Source: Anaerolineaceae bacterium (lineage in GTDB: Bacteria; Chloroflexota; Anaerolineae; Anaerolineales; Anaerolineaceae). Taken from it: a DNA stretch of 42,806 nucleotides. Of the stretch, positions 35,205-42,806 are shown one piece after another; the first letter of the stretch is position 1, and each line of letters opens with the position of its first letter. A program made the translations under genes and the position numbers. Below the pieces are notes generated by a model. That model had not been told where the DNA came from and searched no databases. It saw only the letters and a list, made by a program, of their open reading frames with translations. The stretch is from the NCBI GenBank assembly GCA_003524305.1, contig DQHW01000033.1, positions 73,243-116,048 on the forward strand, in the 5' to 3' direction.

Positions 35205-35841
35205 TTCTCAATTGTGATGTTAAGATTTGCCAAAAAACAATTCCAAACTCATATTATTGTTATTTTTTCTTAAGTTTGGCAAAAAGCCTGCTTTGTAATC
35301 AGAAAAAATTAGTTGGAATTACCTAATACCCTGGCTGATGAACAGGCGGTCCGTGTATTTACAGGAATTTGCGAACGCGATTCTATTTCTCAAGGCATCC
35401 AGAAAGTACGACCCCAGGGGTGCATAGAACATAATATATGGTTCCATTCACGCGCGATGTATTCATATCTCCATAATTTGTATCTTGCATTTTTCTGGCA
35501 CACCATCAAAATGCAATAACCTGACCAAAAACATTATTCTATTAAGAAGACGGTCGCTTTAATTAAAAATTATTGATTGGTAATCTAAGTCACCATTACT
35601 AATACCGATTAATTGAGGACTAATATAGATTTTATTGGGGACATATCGAGTCTAAACACAATAAAATATTAATGTGGCGGCCACTCCAAAATTAATGACA
35701 ATTCATGTTACGCCTTGGTTCTTCTCTCTTGCGGAACCATGAATTGACATACCACTAAAGTGTTCATATTTAACGGAAAAATTTTTACCAGGCAGAATTT
35801 ATGAAGGTTCTGCTTACTAAACCTTATTTGTAGGAGAGATC
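35205..35841. other. Intergenic region with a possible structured leader
   Basis: This 637-base stretch holds no firm gene. A frame at 35313-35519 begins at TTG, with no ribosome site or recognisable motif, and is not accepted. Near 35699-35746 the arms CAATTCAT and ATGAATTG and an inner GGTTC (35717-35721) with GAACC (35734-35738) can fold into a stem about 95 bases before the ICH-repeat gene. It may be a leader or old terminator. Confidence 0.4.
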
Positions 35842-36714
35842 ATGAGAAAAATCCAGGTACCAATAAAAAAACTAATAGCGGTTGTAATTGTATTTGCAAT
35901 GAGTGTTCTTGCAGGTTGTAATGTCAATATGCCTATCATCATTTGCCATTCCACCGGAGATGTGGACGCACCTTATCAAGAAATCACAATCAATACTATT
36001 GATGAACTAAAAACTCACCAGGCTGATTTAAATGACATTTATCCAGTTCCTGAAGGTGGATGCCCCTCCGCACTTGTAGAAAACAATAATGGAAATATCA
36101 CCATTTGCCATGCCACTACCGATGAAACAAATCCTTACTCAACCATAACCGTAAGCGTTGCTGGCTTGAATGGTCATGGAACCCACGCCGGTGATATTAT
36201 TCCAGCACCAGAAGGTGGTTGTCCAACCAGCCCATTAGTTATTGTCGAAAAAATGATAACAATCTGTCACGCTTCAGGCATTGAAGCAACACCTTATGAA
36301 GAGATCACTGTGAAATTGAATGGTTTGGATGGTCATTTTGCTCATGTGGATGATATCATCCCCGCACCATTGGCTGGTTGCCCGACAATCCCATTATCTA
36401 TACTTAACGGTAAAATCTCAATTTGTCATGTTACCAGTAGTGAGAAAAATCCTTACAATGAGATTAGCGTCAATATTAATGGTTTAAATGGACACGTCAA
36501 CCACCTGGGCGATCTCATCCCTGCACCGGCTATCGGCTGCCCATCCACTTTGTTGGTGGCTGCAGAAGGCAAAATTACTATTTGTCACGCCACGGGAAGT
36601 GATAAAAATCCATACAGCGAGATTAAGATTAGTCTCAATGGATTAGAAGGTCATGGTAATCACGAAGGTGACATCATCCCTATGAATGGCAGTTGCCCTG
36701 TTACAAAACAATAA
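35842..36714 (+). CDS. Surface lipoprotein built of five tandem ICH repeats
   Basis: The protein is 290 residues. The N-terminus is a lipoprotein signal (KKLIAVVIVFAMSVLAGC, lipobox LAGC near residue 26). The rest is five tandem units with a period of 53-54 residues, each starting I-C-H near residues 34, 88, 141, 194 and 248. A unit follows the pattern ICHATGSxxNPYxEI, GLxGHxxHxGDIIPAP, GCP. Conserved Cys, His, Cys and three His or Asp per unit suggest a disulfide or metal site in each. GGAG lies eight bases before the ATG. The repeat is seen in other bacterial surface proteins, but I know of no assigned function. It converges on the PfkB gene. Confidence 0.85.
   Translation: MRKIQVPIKKLIAVVIVFAMSVLAGCNVNMPIIICHSTGDVDAPYQEITINTIDELKTHQADLNDIYPVPEGGCPSALVENNNGNITICHATTDETNPYSTITVSVAGLNGHGTHAGDIIPAPEGGCPTSPLVIVEKMITICHASGIEATPYEEITVKLNGLDGHFAHVDDIIPAPLAGCPTIPLSILNGKISICHVTSSEKNPYNEISVNINGLNGHVNHLGDLIPAPAIGCPSTLLVAAEGKITICHATGSDKNPYSEIKISLNGLEGHGNHEGDIIPMNGSCPVTKQ
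35930..36710 (+). repeat. Five tandem 53-54 codon ICH repeats
   Basis: Units begin near 35941, 36103, 36262, 36421 and 36583. Units 2-5 are closest to each other; unit 1 has THQADLNDIYP instead of GHxxHxGDIIP and is the most diverged. Confidence 0.85.
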
Positions 36715-36774
36715 TCATTGCCTGTTAGAGGGTCAAAAATATACTGCCCAACTTCATAACATAAATGCAAATAA

Positions 36775-36798
36775 ATAGCCACTTGAAAGAGTGGCTAT
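36775..36798 (-). terminator. Terminator hairpin after the PfkB gene
   Basis: A nine-base stem ATAGCCACT and AGTGGCTAT with a six-base loop lies between convergent genes. The minus strand is followed by TTTATTT, so it best serves the kinase operon. Confidence 0.65.
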
Positions 36799-36856
36799 TG
36801 TTATCTTGCCTGTATTTTTTATTATTCGGATTTTCATTTCAGAAAATTCCCAATGA

Positions 36857-37729
36857 TTAGCTTTCCTGCCCCAGCTTTTTTTCAACATTCGAAGCTGATC
36901 CTCTCCAAGGGCCGGGAACTTCCTGTTTTAATGAAGTGACTATAGCCGCCCACTTGCAGGCAGTTTCTGCACTTTCAGATAACCGTTTGGTGATATATGT
37001 CGAAAAACAGGTGTCTCCTCTGCCAGTGCGGCCTTTTAGCGATTTAGGCGTAAAAGGCGCAGTATAAAACTTGTTGTCAGCATAGACAGTTACACCAGAA
37101 GATTGTGTTATGACAATTTCTTGGGGACCATAGGAGTGGAGTTTAATTGCAGCTTCATGGATGTCAGAGAGTCCGGTTATATATTCTGCTTCCGCTTTGT
37201 CTACTTTTAGATACGTGATGCATTTTAGACCTTCGGTCATATCTGCCCATGGTTGAAAGATAAGATCATTCTCAACCGGTACGCGTACGAAACCCTGGAT
37301 ATCCATGCCAACCGGTGCTTTCCTCGAAATATTTTGTAGAAAATGCAAATCAACTTCGCCTGAGAAAAGTGGAGATAGCAGGATCACTTTTGTGTCAAAA
37401 TCCGGGATATCTGAAAGACTGTATTTTCCACCAAAGCCGATAGGATGGCAAATGCGAGTCTCCATGTTGGTTGACTGGTAATAATTGGCGATCCCTGAAG
37501 TGCCATCAGCCGGGATGGCGAATACCTCCACACCCTCTTCTCGCAGTTCTTCCAATCTGGAAAAATCATCAGGATGTAAACGGGTCACCACCAACACACG
37601 GGCGCCAAGTCGTTTGATAACAACACTGCCAAAATAAACACCACCGCCTGATGCAATTTCTTCTACTCCATCGACAATGATATTATCTTTGGCGAAGTTG
37701 CCAATCATTACCACGTCGTACTCAGGCAT
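36857..37729 (-). CDS. PfkB-family carbohydrate kinase
   Basis: The ATG at 37729 (290 residues) starts two bases after the stop of the ABC ATPase gene; a TTG at 37777 would lie inside it and is rejected. The ribokinase fold is shown by VVMIGNFAKDNIIVDG, a glycine pair in EIASGGGVYFGS and the C-terminal anion hole GRTGRGDTCFSTY, whose Asp is the catalytic base. PfkB enzymes phosphorylate sugars, nucleosides or related compounds. Its position as the last gene of an ABC importer operon implies it acts on the imported solute. Confidence 0.87.
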   Translation of the reverse strand: MPEYDVVMIGNFAKDNIIVDGVEEIASGGGVYFGSVVIKRLGARVLVVTRLHPDDFSRLEELREEGVEVFAIPADGTSGIANYYQSTNMETRICHPIGFGGKYSLSDIPDFDTKVILLSPLFSGEVDLHFLQNISRKAPVGMDIQGFVRVPVENDLIFQPWADMTEGLKCITYLKVDKAEAEYITGLSDIHEAAIKLHSYGPQEIVITQSSGVTVYADNKFYTAPFTPKSLKGRTGRGDTCFSTYITKRLSESAETACKWAAIVTSLKQEVPGPWRGSASNVEKKLGQES

Positions 37730-38810
37730 TTGTTTTCTCTTTTGGTAAAACTTGAATACATCCTTCAGCAAAACCAACAGTGACTTGTTCCCCTTCAGCG
37801 AAAAGTTCCATGATATACGGATCTGATTCCAAGCCTGTGATCAATTGACCATTAACTTCGACATCATACTCAATTACGTCACCCAGGTAGACTGCTCTAC
37901 GGATCACGCCTTTGAATAGTTCGTTCGTTTTCTTTACCCTTGTCATCTCCGGACGGACAACCAGGGTTACTTCTTCTTTTTCAGCAAATTCGCGTTTAAT
38001 ATTTTTGAGGGTGAGAACTTCATCCAAAACTTTTACGGTTAATTTGCCGTCTTTTTGTTCTTGAACGATACCAGTGACAAAATTCGCCCGGCCAATGAAA
38101 TTCGCCACAAAACGATTATTCGGAAACCGGTACATTTCAACGGGTGTGCCGATTTGTTCAATGATTCCCTGGTTCATGACCACAATCCGATCTGATAAGG
38201 TCATGGCTTCTATTTGATCATGGGTTACATAGACGCTTGTGATATTCATCTCTTTCTGGATGCGGCGGATTTCAGTTCTCATTTCTTCGCGCAATTTTGC
38301 ATCCAGGTTTGATAAGGGTTCGTCCATTAATAACACTTTTGGCTCCATCACCAGGGCACGTGCCAGCGCCACCCGCTGTTGCTGCCCGCCTGATAATTGG
38401 GTGGGTGCCCGGTCGCCATACCCTTCGAGATGGACGAGATCCAACACCTTTTCTACTCTCTTTGTGATCACTTGTTTTGATAGTCTTTGTACAACCAACC
38501 CATATGCGATATTCTCGAATACATTCAAATGTGGAAAGATGGCATAACTCTGAAACACCATCGACATTTCGCGCTTATGCGGAGGAAGTGAGTTAATTCC
38601 TTTGCCATCCAGGATTATTTTTCCGGATGTGGGAAATTCAAAGCCAGCGATCATTCTCAAGGTGGTGGTTTTTCCACACCCGCTGGGGCCGAGCAAAGTG
38701 ATCAATTCGCCTTTTTTTATGTCCAAATTAACATTTTGAACTGCAGCAACTTCGCTTACCCCGCCGCGCGGGGGAAAAATTTTGGTGAGATTTTCAAGGG
38801 TTAAATACAT
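37722..38810 (-). CDS. ABC importer ATPase (FbpC/AfuC/PotA type)
   Basis: The 362-residue protein has Walker A GPSGCGKTTT, the Q-loop MVFQSYAIFPHL, the signature LSGGQQQRVALARAL, Walker B VLLMDEPLSNLDAKLR and the switch His in YVTHDQIEA. A C-terminal TOBE region (residues about 280-355) follows. It drives import through the adjacent double permease. The subfamily transports iron, phosphonates, polyamines or sugar phosphates, so the solute is not fixed by this protein. The gene is 22 bases after the permease gene and is followed by the PfkB kinase. Confidence 0.92.
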   Translation of the reverse strand: MYLTLENLTKIFPPRGGVSEVAAVQNVNLDIKKGELITLLGPSGCGKTTTLRMIAGFEFPTSGKIILDGKGINSLPPHKREMSMVFQSYAIFPHLNVFENIAYGLVVQRLSKQVITKRVEKVLDLVHLEGYGDRAPTQLSGGQQQRVALARALVMEPKVLLMDEPLSNLDAKLREEMRTEIRRIQKEMNITSVYVTHDQIEAMTLSDRIVVMNQGIIEQIGTPVEMYRFPNNRFVANFIGRANFVTGIVQEQKDGKLTVKVLDEVLTLKNIKREFAEKEEVTLVVRPEMTRVKKTNELFKGVIRRAVYLGDVIEYDVEVNGQLITGLESDPYIMELFAEGEQVTVGFAEGCIQVLPKEKTNA

Positions 38811-38832
38811 TGATTTTTCCTCGTTGTTGTAA

Positions 38833-41100
38833 TTAGAATCCCTGGCTCATATCGACTGAACCTCTGCCTTTGAACAGCTTATTAACAAGCAAGTTGAGAA
38901 TAACAATGGCAACCATGACAAAAATGATGATCACAGTTGAATATGCTGCCGCAATGCTTACGCCGCCTTGTTCCCACTCACTTAAGATAGAAGCTGTTAC
39001 GATTCTCCACTTCGCGCTGACCAAGAAAATGATCGCAGAGAGACTGGTCATATGCCTGGTGAAGCTGAATATCAATCCGGCCAACAAAGCCGGAAGGATA
39101 AGTGGCAGAGTAACCTTTCTAAAAGTGTATTGTGCGTCAGCGCCTAAAATATTCGAAGCCTCTTCGATCGAAGGATCAATCTGTTGAAGCGCCGCAACCC
39201 CAGATCGAACCGATGCAGGCAAACTTCGGACAATAAAAGCTGCCATGATAATATAGGCGCCGCCGACCATTCCGAATGGGATTCCGATGAAAGAAAGCGC
39301 GCAAGGGACAGCCAGCCCTAATATTCCAACACCAATGCGCAGACCTCTAAATTTCACGCCTTGCAAAAGGAGCACGCCTGCAAAAATCAGCGCAATTGCC
39401 AATAAAGAGGGAGTCGGTTGCAAAAGTACTTTGAGGTGATCTGAAAATTGATATATTGCATTGCTCCAGAAACCTCGCTCTATTGAACGGCTGAATTCAG
39501 CAATTGGTTTCGAAATTATCACTGCCCAATTGGTTGACATTACATACAATCCAATCAATGCAGCCACCAATGGCTTGATGATTTTTCTTTGCGATATCAT
39601 TATAATTACTGCAATCGCCATAAACATTCCGCCAAGATAAAAATACATCATGCGGGCGTCTATTTTGGTGAGTAAAACCCCGGCAGCAGTTCCAAGAACT
39701 AAAATAATAATTCTTTCGGCTGCATTTTTCCCTACAATCTGGGCAAAAAACAATGCCAGAAGTGCATAGATGCCGATAGCAAGCGCAAGCGGAGGTTTAT
39801 TGAAGGCCATAATAAAACCGATACCAAGAATTGTGCCTGGTACCGCACCTCCCAGGTTGGAGGAGAAATCCAAGGCATCTTTACCTGTAAACTTCTTCCG
39901 CACTACCAGCCACGCGATGATCATCCCCAATATCGCTGCAAATGGTGTGGCCAGCGCACTCAGAAAAGTGGTATCCAGAATGGCTTCAACGCCGCGCGTA
40001 AGCGTCATGGCCCAATGTTTTAAGGTGGGTGTAAAATCGACTCCCCAGGCACTACTGAACGAACCATAGATGATCGTTGCATAGAGCAAGATGATAAATG
40101 CGATGATCAAATAGGCCAATATATTGACCACCCAACGAATAATTGGATCCTTTTCGATGATTTGCGATCCTGCCGGTTTGCCTGTCACAGAAATATAAGT
40201 GCGCCGGTTAACATAATATCTTTGCACCAAAAATATGACCAGCGTTGGAATGATCAAAACCAAAGAAAGCGCTGAGGCTTTTTGAAAGTTATATTCACCG
40301 ATTACAGCAAGAAATATCTGAGAAGATAAGACTGTCTTATTGCCTGCAATGAATAACGGGTTGCCCAAATCTGCCAGGGATTCAACAAATAAGAGTAAAA
40401 AGGAACCAGCAATTCCCGGGATTAATAATGGAATGGTCACTGTTCTGAATAAGTGAAATCTTCCTGCTCCCAAACTGGCAGCAGCTTCTTCAATTGCCGG
40501 ATTCAGACGTTCCAGCATGGCTTTAAGTATTAAATATGATACAGAGAAAAAGGTAATGGTCTGCACGATGACCAGACCGTCCAAACCATAGATATCATTC
40601 ATGCCTTGAACAAATTCAATCCCCAAGATTTTGTGTGTAATCAACCCGTTTCTGCCAAAAAGCAGGATCATACTTAATGCCAGCGCAAAAGGGGGTGATA
40701 CTGTTGGAACAAGAGCAAGCCAATGTACAATTCTCTTTCCGGGAATTCTACAGCGCACGACCGCATAAGCGAAGATGAAACCAACCAGTGTACCGGCGGT
40801 GGCAGTCATCAAGCCCATGAGCATGGTATCGAGAAATGCTTTTCTGAGACTGGGTCCGTAATAATTATCAAAATAACGTGCAAAATAGGTTAAATCCCAG
40901 GCACCTTCTTTGGAAATGAATCCGCCTGCGACCGAACGATATAATGGAAAAACAACGAAAACAAAGATAAAAATTCCTGAGAGCAACAAACTAATAGACA
41001 AGACGGGGTCTCGTCCTAATAAGGTAAATTCGCGGATGCGTCTGATAATGCCAGAGGGTGTACGAACGGGAGAATCTTGATGTGGTGAGTCAGCTTGCAT
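38833..41100 (-). CDS. ABC importer permease with two fused membrane domains (FbpB/AfuB type)
   Basis: The 755-residue protein has two related membrane halves. Each carries an EAA loop: IEEAAASLGAGRFHLFRTV (near 195) and IEEASNILGADAQYTFRKV (near 645). The halves replace the separate permease subunits of other importers. Several additional hydrophobic segments lie between them (residues about 430-600), making the protein longer than usual for the family. AAGGAGG precedes the ATG. The structured 58-base gap after the binding-protein gene suggests unequal expression within one transcript. Confidence 0.9.
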   Translation of the reverse strand: MQADSPHQDSPVRTPSGIIRRIREFTLLGRDPVLSISLLLSGIFIFVFVVFPLYRSVAGGFISKEGAWDLTYFARYFDNYYGPSLRKAFLDTMLMGLMTATAGTLVGFIFAYAVVRCRIPGKRIVHWLALVPTVSPPFALALSMILLFGRNGLITHKILGIEFVQGMNDIYGLDGLVIVQTITFFSVSYLILKAMLERLNPAIEEAAASLGAGRFHLFRTVTIPLLIPGIAGSFLLLFVESLADLGNPLFIAGNKTVLSSQIFLAVIGEYNFQKASALSLVLIIPTLVIFLVQRYYVNRRTYISVTGKPAGSQIIEKDPIIRWVVNILAYLIIAFIILLYATIIYGSFSSAWGVDFTPTLKHWAMTLTRGVEAILDTTFLSALATPFAAILGMIIAWLVVRKKFTGKDALDFSSNLGGAVPGTILGIGFIMAFNKPPLALAIGIYALLALFFAQIVGKNAAERIIILVLGTAAGVLLTKIDARMMYFYLGGMFMAIAVIIMISQRKIIKPLVAALIGLYVMSTNWAVIISKPIAEFSRSIERGFWSNAIYQFSDHLKVLLQPTPSLLAIALIFAGVLLLQGVKFRGLRIGVGILGLAVPCALSFIGIPFGMVGGAYIIMAAFIVRSLPASVRSGVAALQQIDPSIEEASNILGADAQYTFRKVTLPLILPALLAGLIFSFTRHMTSLSAIIFLVSAKWRIVTASILSEWEQGGVSIAAAYSTVIIIFVMVAIVILNLLVNKLFKGRGSVDMSQGF

Positions 41101-41116
41101 AATCCTCCTTATATAA

Positions 41117-41144
41117 CTTCCAGGCGGCCGAAGCCGCCTGGAAG
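41117..41144 (-). promoter_or_regulatory. Intercistronic UUCG hairpin between binding protein and permease
   Basis: The arms CTTCCAGGCGGC (41117-41128) and GCCGCCTGGAAG (41133-41144) are perfect complements. On the minus strand (RNA sense) the loop is UUCG closed by C-G, an extra-stable tetraloop. No T-run follows; the permease ribosome site begins a few bases later. It probably stabilises the 3' end of the binding-protein message or dampens readthrough, giving more binding protein than permease. Confidence 0.8.
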
Positions 41145-41158
41145 GAGTACCTTAACTA

Positions 41159-42274
41159 TTATTGTTTCAGGTTTTCTGCGTTGGCAATTTCATTGGTGAA
41201 TTTGTCAACAAATGCAGTTTTATTTTCGCCAGCCCAAATGAAATCATAGTCAATCAGGTTAACGTCGAGTAATTCGGGGTGTGAAAGTTCAACACCATTG
41301 ATGGTAGGAGCCTGGTAGGCATGATAAATGGGTCCGAGTGATTGACCTTCAGGTGAAATTGCCCAGTCATACCACAATTGTGCAGCCTGAATATTCTTGG
41401 CTCCCTTTAAGATTGCCATTCCACCGATTTCATATCCGGTTCCCTCGGCGGGGAAGGAAAGTTCGAGTGGGCATTGGTTATTCTCGATCTCATTCACGGT
41501 GTCATGTGAAAAGACGATAGCCACAGCAGCTTCACCCTGGCAAACAAATTTGGCAGGTGCAGCGCCACTCTTGGTGAAAGAGGCCATCTGACCGGCATAT
41601 TGTTTGATATATTCCCATCCAGCTTCTTCACCACGGATTTGAATAATTGTGGCAAGTGCAGTATAGGAAGTTCCAGAAGATGATGGATGGGCGACCATAA
41701 CTTGACCGGTGAACTCGGGTTTCAAGAGATCATCCCATGAGGTCGGTGCTTTGGCATCTGGATGCGCGGCAAGCCAATCGGTGTTGGTGGCAAAACCTAA
41801 TGATCCGACATAAACACCAACCCATTGATTGTCAACATCCTTCATCAGTTCGGGATCACGAAGATTGACGAAATTGGGTGATTCATATGTTTCAAGCAAA
41901 CCTTTGGCTTTGGCAGAAACGAAACTGTCAATTGGGCCTCCCCACCACAGATCAAAGGTGGGTGCGTCTTTTTCTGCTTCGATACGGGCCAAGGCTTCAC
42001 CTGAAGACATACGGACGTAGTTCACGGTAATTCCGTATAGTGCTTCAAATTCCTGTTTCATACCTTGGCACCACTCTTCTTGCGGGGTGCAAAGCACATT
42101 AAGCTCGGTGTCTGTGATGACAAGCGGAGCTTCAGTTGCTGCAGGAGCTTCTGTAGCAACGGGTGCTTCAGTCGCGACTGGTGCTTCGGTGGCGACTGCG
42201 GCAGGCTTACAAGCTGCTAAGGCGGTAACAGCCAGTAATGCCACGATCAAAAGAAGGCTTACTTTTTTCAACAT
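41159..42274 (-). CDS. ABC importer substrate-binding lipoprotein (family related to FbpA/AfuA)
   Basis: The protein is 371 residues. A lipoprotein signal with lipobox LAAC (Cys near residue 21) is followed by a repeated APVATEAP linker (residues about 25-48). The binding fold then shows LNVLCTPQEEWCQGMKQEFE, FDLWWGGPIDSF and a C-terminal WAISPEGQSL. The fold is that of periplasmic iron, thiamine and AfuA-type proteins. I do not see the paired tyrosines of classical FbpA, so iron is not assured. Substrate binding outside the membrane hands the solute to the permease. GGAGG lies close upstream of the ATG. Confidence 0.92.
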   Translation of the reverse strand: MLKKVSLLLIVALLAVTALAACKPAAVATEAPVATEAPVATEAPAATEAPLVITDTELNVLCTPQEEWCQGMKQEFEALYGITVNYVRMSSGEALARIEAEKDAPTFDLWWGGPIDSFVSAKAKGLLETYESPNFVNLRDPELMKDVDNQWVGVYVGSLGFATNTDWLAAHPDAKAPTSWDDLLKPEFTGQVMVAHPSSSGTSYTALATIIQIRGEEAGWEYIKQYAGQMASFTKSGAAPAKFVCQGEAAVAIVFSHDTVNEIENNQCPLELSFPAEGTGYEIGGMAILKGAKNIQAAQLWYDWAISPEGQSLGPIYHAYQAPTINGVELSHPELLDVNLIDYDFIWAGENKTAFVDKFTNEIANAENLKQ

Positions 42275-42323
42275 TTTCTCTCCTCCAGAGTTTAAAAAGG
42301 CACAAAAAAGTGCCTGGTTTGTA

Positions 42324-42351
42324 CTGTTCTCTTTTAATAAATTGAGAACAG
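42324..42351. promoter_or_regulatory. Inverted repeat operator candidate upstream of the importer operon
   Basis: CTGTTCTC (42324-42331) and GAGAACAG (42344-42351) are perfect arms with a 12-base A/T spacer. It lies about ten bases downstream of the -10 box, so it covers the expected start of transcription, as a repressor site would. Confidence 0.55.
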
Positions 42352-42361
42352 AAGTTATTTC

Positions 42362-42389
42362 ATTATAGCAATTATATGGTTCACCGCAA
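42362..42389 (-). promoter_or_regulatory. Sigma-70-like promoter for the importer operon
   Basis: On the minus strand TTGCGG (42389-42384) is followed after 16 bases by TATAAT (42367-42362). It faces the binding-protein gene, whose ATG is about 88 bases downstream. Confidence 0.6.
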
Positions 42390-42517
42390 CTTAATATTTA
42401 AATTTCATTAAAATTGGTAATAAATTGAGAATTTGTCCGTAGTGGAAAAGGATTTGTAGGAAGGTCTGAATTCCTTTTTCAGATAGAAGTGAAATTGAAA
42501 ACATCGTTCAATCAAAA

Positions 42518-42541
42518 AAAGATCCGGAGCTCCGGATCTTT
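42518..42541 (-). terminator. Terminator after gyrB
   Basis: The 24-base perfect palindrome centres on GGAGCTCC, and the minus strand continues with a T-run of seven. It lies about 67 bases after the gyrB stop. Confidence 0.85.
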
Positions 42542-42608
42542 GTCGATTATATTAGATAAAAATATTGGTTGAATTCTTAGCCAAACAAGAAGGAATCCAC
42601 CTTAATAT

Positions 42609-42806
42609 TTACACATCCAAATTGCGGACTGCGTGGGCATGGGTGGTGATGAATTTTGTGCGCGGCGGAACAGCAGCCCCCATCAACATATCGAAGGTGT
42701 GATCCGCGGTGGCAGCGTCTTCAATTTCAACACGCAGTAGGGTGCGGGTTTCGGGGTTCATGGTGGTTTCCCAAAGCTGTTCGGGGTTCATTTCACCCAA
42801 ACCTTT
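42609..42806 (-). CDS. gyrB: DNA gyrase subunit B, C-terminal fragment
   Basis: The last 65 codons are present, and the gene continues beyond the right edge. KGLGEMNPEQLWETTMNP is the conserved C-terminal motif of GyrB/ParE type II topoisomerases, followed by RTLLRV and a final HAVRNLDV, which is the usual ending of GyrB. ParE can end similarly, so the gyrase assignment is likely but not exclusive. The protein supplies the ATPase and Toprim part of the supercoiling enzyme. Confidence 0.9.
   Translation of the reverse strand, partial: KGLGEMNPEQLWETTMNPETRTLLRVEIEDAATADHTFDMLMGAAVPPRTKFITTHAHAVRNLDV

Noticed and set aside
35313..35519. A 68-codon frame on the plus strand before the ICH-repeat gene
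   Set aside because: It begins with TTG, has no ribosome site and no recognisable motif; the region is AT-rich intergenic sequence.
36857..42274. Assignment of the ABC importer as iron-specific
   Set aside because: The family covers several solutes, the iron-ligating tyrosines are not evident, and the PfkB kinase points elsewhere.
42087..42368. A plus-strand frame with GASVATGASVAT repeats
   Set aside because: It is antisense to the APVATEAP linker of the binding lipoprotein and runs across its signal peptide region.
1..42806. CRISPR array, tRNA, rRNA, insertion sequence or prophage
   Set aside because: No regular spaced repeats, cloverleaf-like sequence, transposase or phage gene was found by reading both strands.

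Overview
The window reads as a bacterial chromosome segment of moderate GC content (judged by eye). Its gene families best fit the Chloroflexota, and probably the Anaerolineae. The clues are secreted proteins with Thr/Pro-rich linkers and degenerate C-terminal S-layer-homology (SLH) repeats, an ECF sigma factor beside a FecR-type anti-sigma factor, many anaerobic Fe-S and flavin redox proteins, and a Wzm/Wzt-type glycan exporter. The taxonomic call is inference. No rRNA, tRNA, CRISPR array, transposase or phage gene was recognised.

Layout. (1) 1-9573, minus strand: a surface-glycan operon with overlapping or closely spaced genes. It encodes a GT4 with a C-terminal zinc ribbon, a processive-type GT2, an ABC-2 permease, its ATPase, a very large fusion (CsaB-like pyruvyltransferase, coiled coil, GT2, GT2) and a GT-C membrane glycosyltransferase that runs off the left edge. 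(2) 9622-16843, minus: a FecR-like lipoprotein, a thermolysin-family (M4) metalloprotease and a second secreted protein. The last two end in the same 211-residue SLH-like module (about 75% identical by hand count, no gaps). CsaB-type pyruvylation of cell-wall glycans creates SLH ligands in Bacillus, so regions 1 and 2 may form one surface-anchoring system. (3) 17129-22508: a GlcD-family FAD dehydrogenase, EtfB and a ferredoxin-fused EtfA (minus), divergent from serA (plus). This suggests either an electron-confurcating lactate dehydrogenase or a 2-hydroxyglutarate dehydrogenase that services SerA. (4) 22694-24357, minus: an ECF sigma factor and a membrane anti-sigma factor with a FecR domain. 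(5) 24692-33659: a redox and metal-handling island. It contains two paralogous XRE-cupin regulators, a NapH-like Fe-S membrane protein with a membrane-anchored partner, a secreted DUF2202 ferritin-like protein, an ArsR regulator, a NifX-like protein with a His-rich insert, two DUF2892 proteins (one fused to thioredoxin), an AhpD-like protein, a methyltransferase, OsmC, thioredoxin reductase and an atypical thioredoxin. (6) 33981-36714, plus: an ATP-grasp ligase and a lipoprotein made of five tandem ICH repeats. (7) 36857-42274, minus: a binding-protein-dependent ABC importer (lipoprotein, double permease, ATPase) with a PfkB kinase. (8) 42609-42806: the C-terminal end of GyrB, running off the right edge.

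Starts were revised where a Shine-Dalgarno sequence or a junction with the upstream gene favoured a downstream codon: 5711, 8419, 10428, 24357, 26301, 29628, 30703, 33659, 33981 and 37729. Several factor-independent terminators and one notable intercistronic UUCG hairpin are listed.
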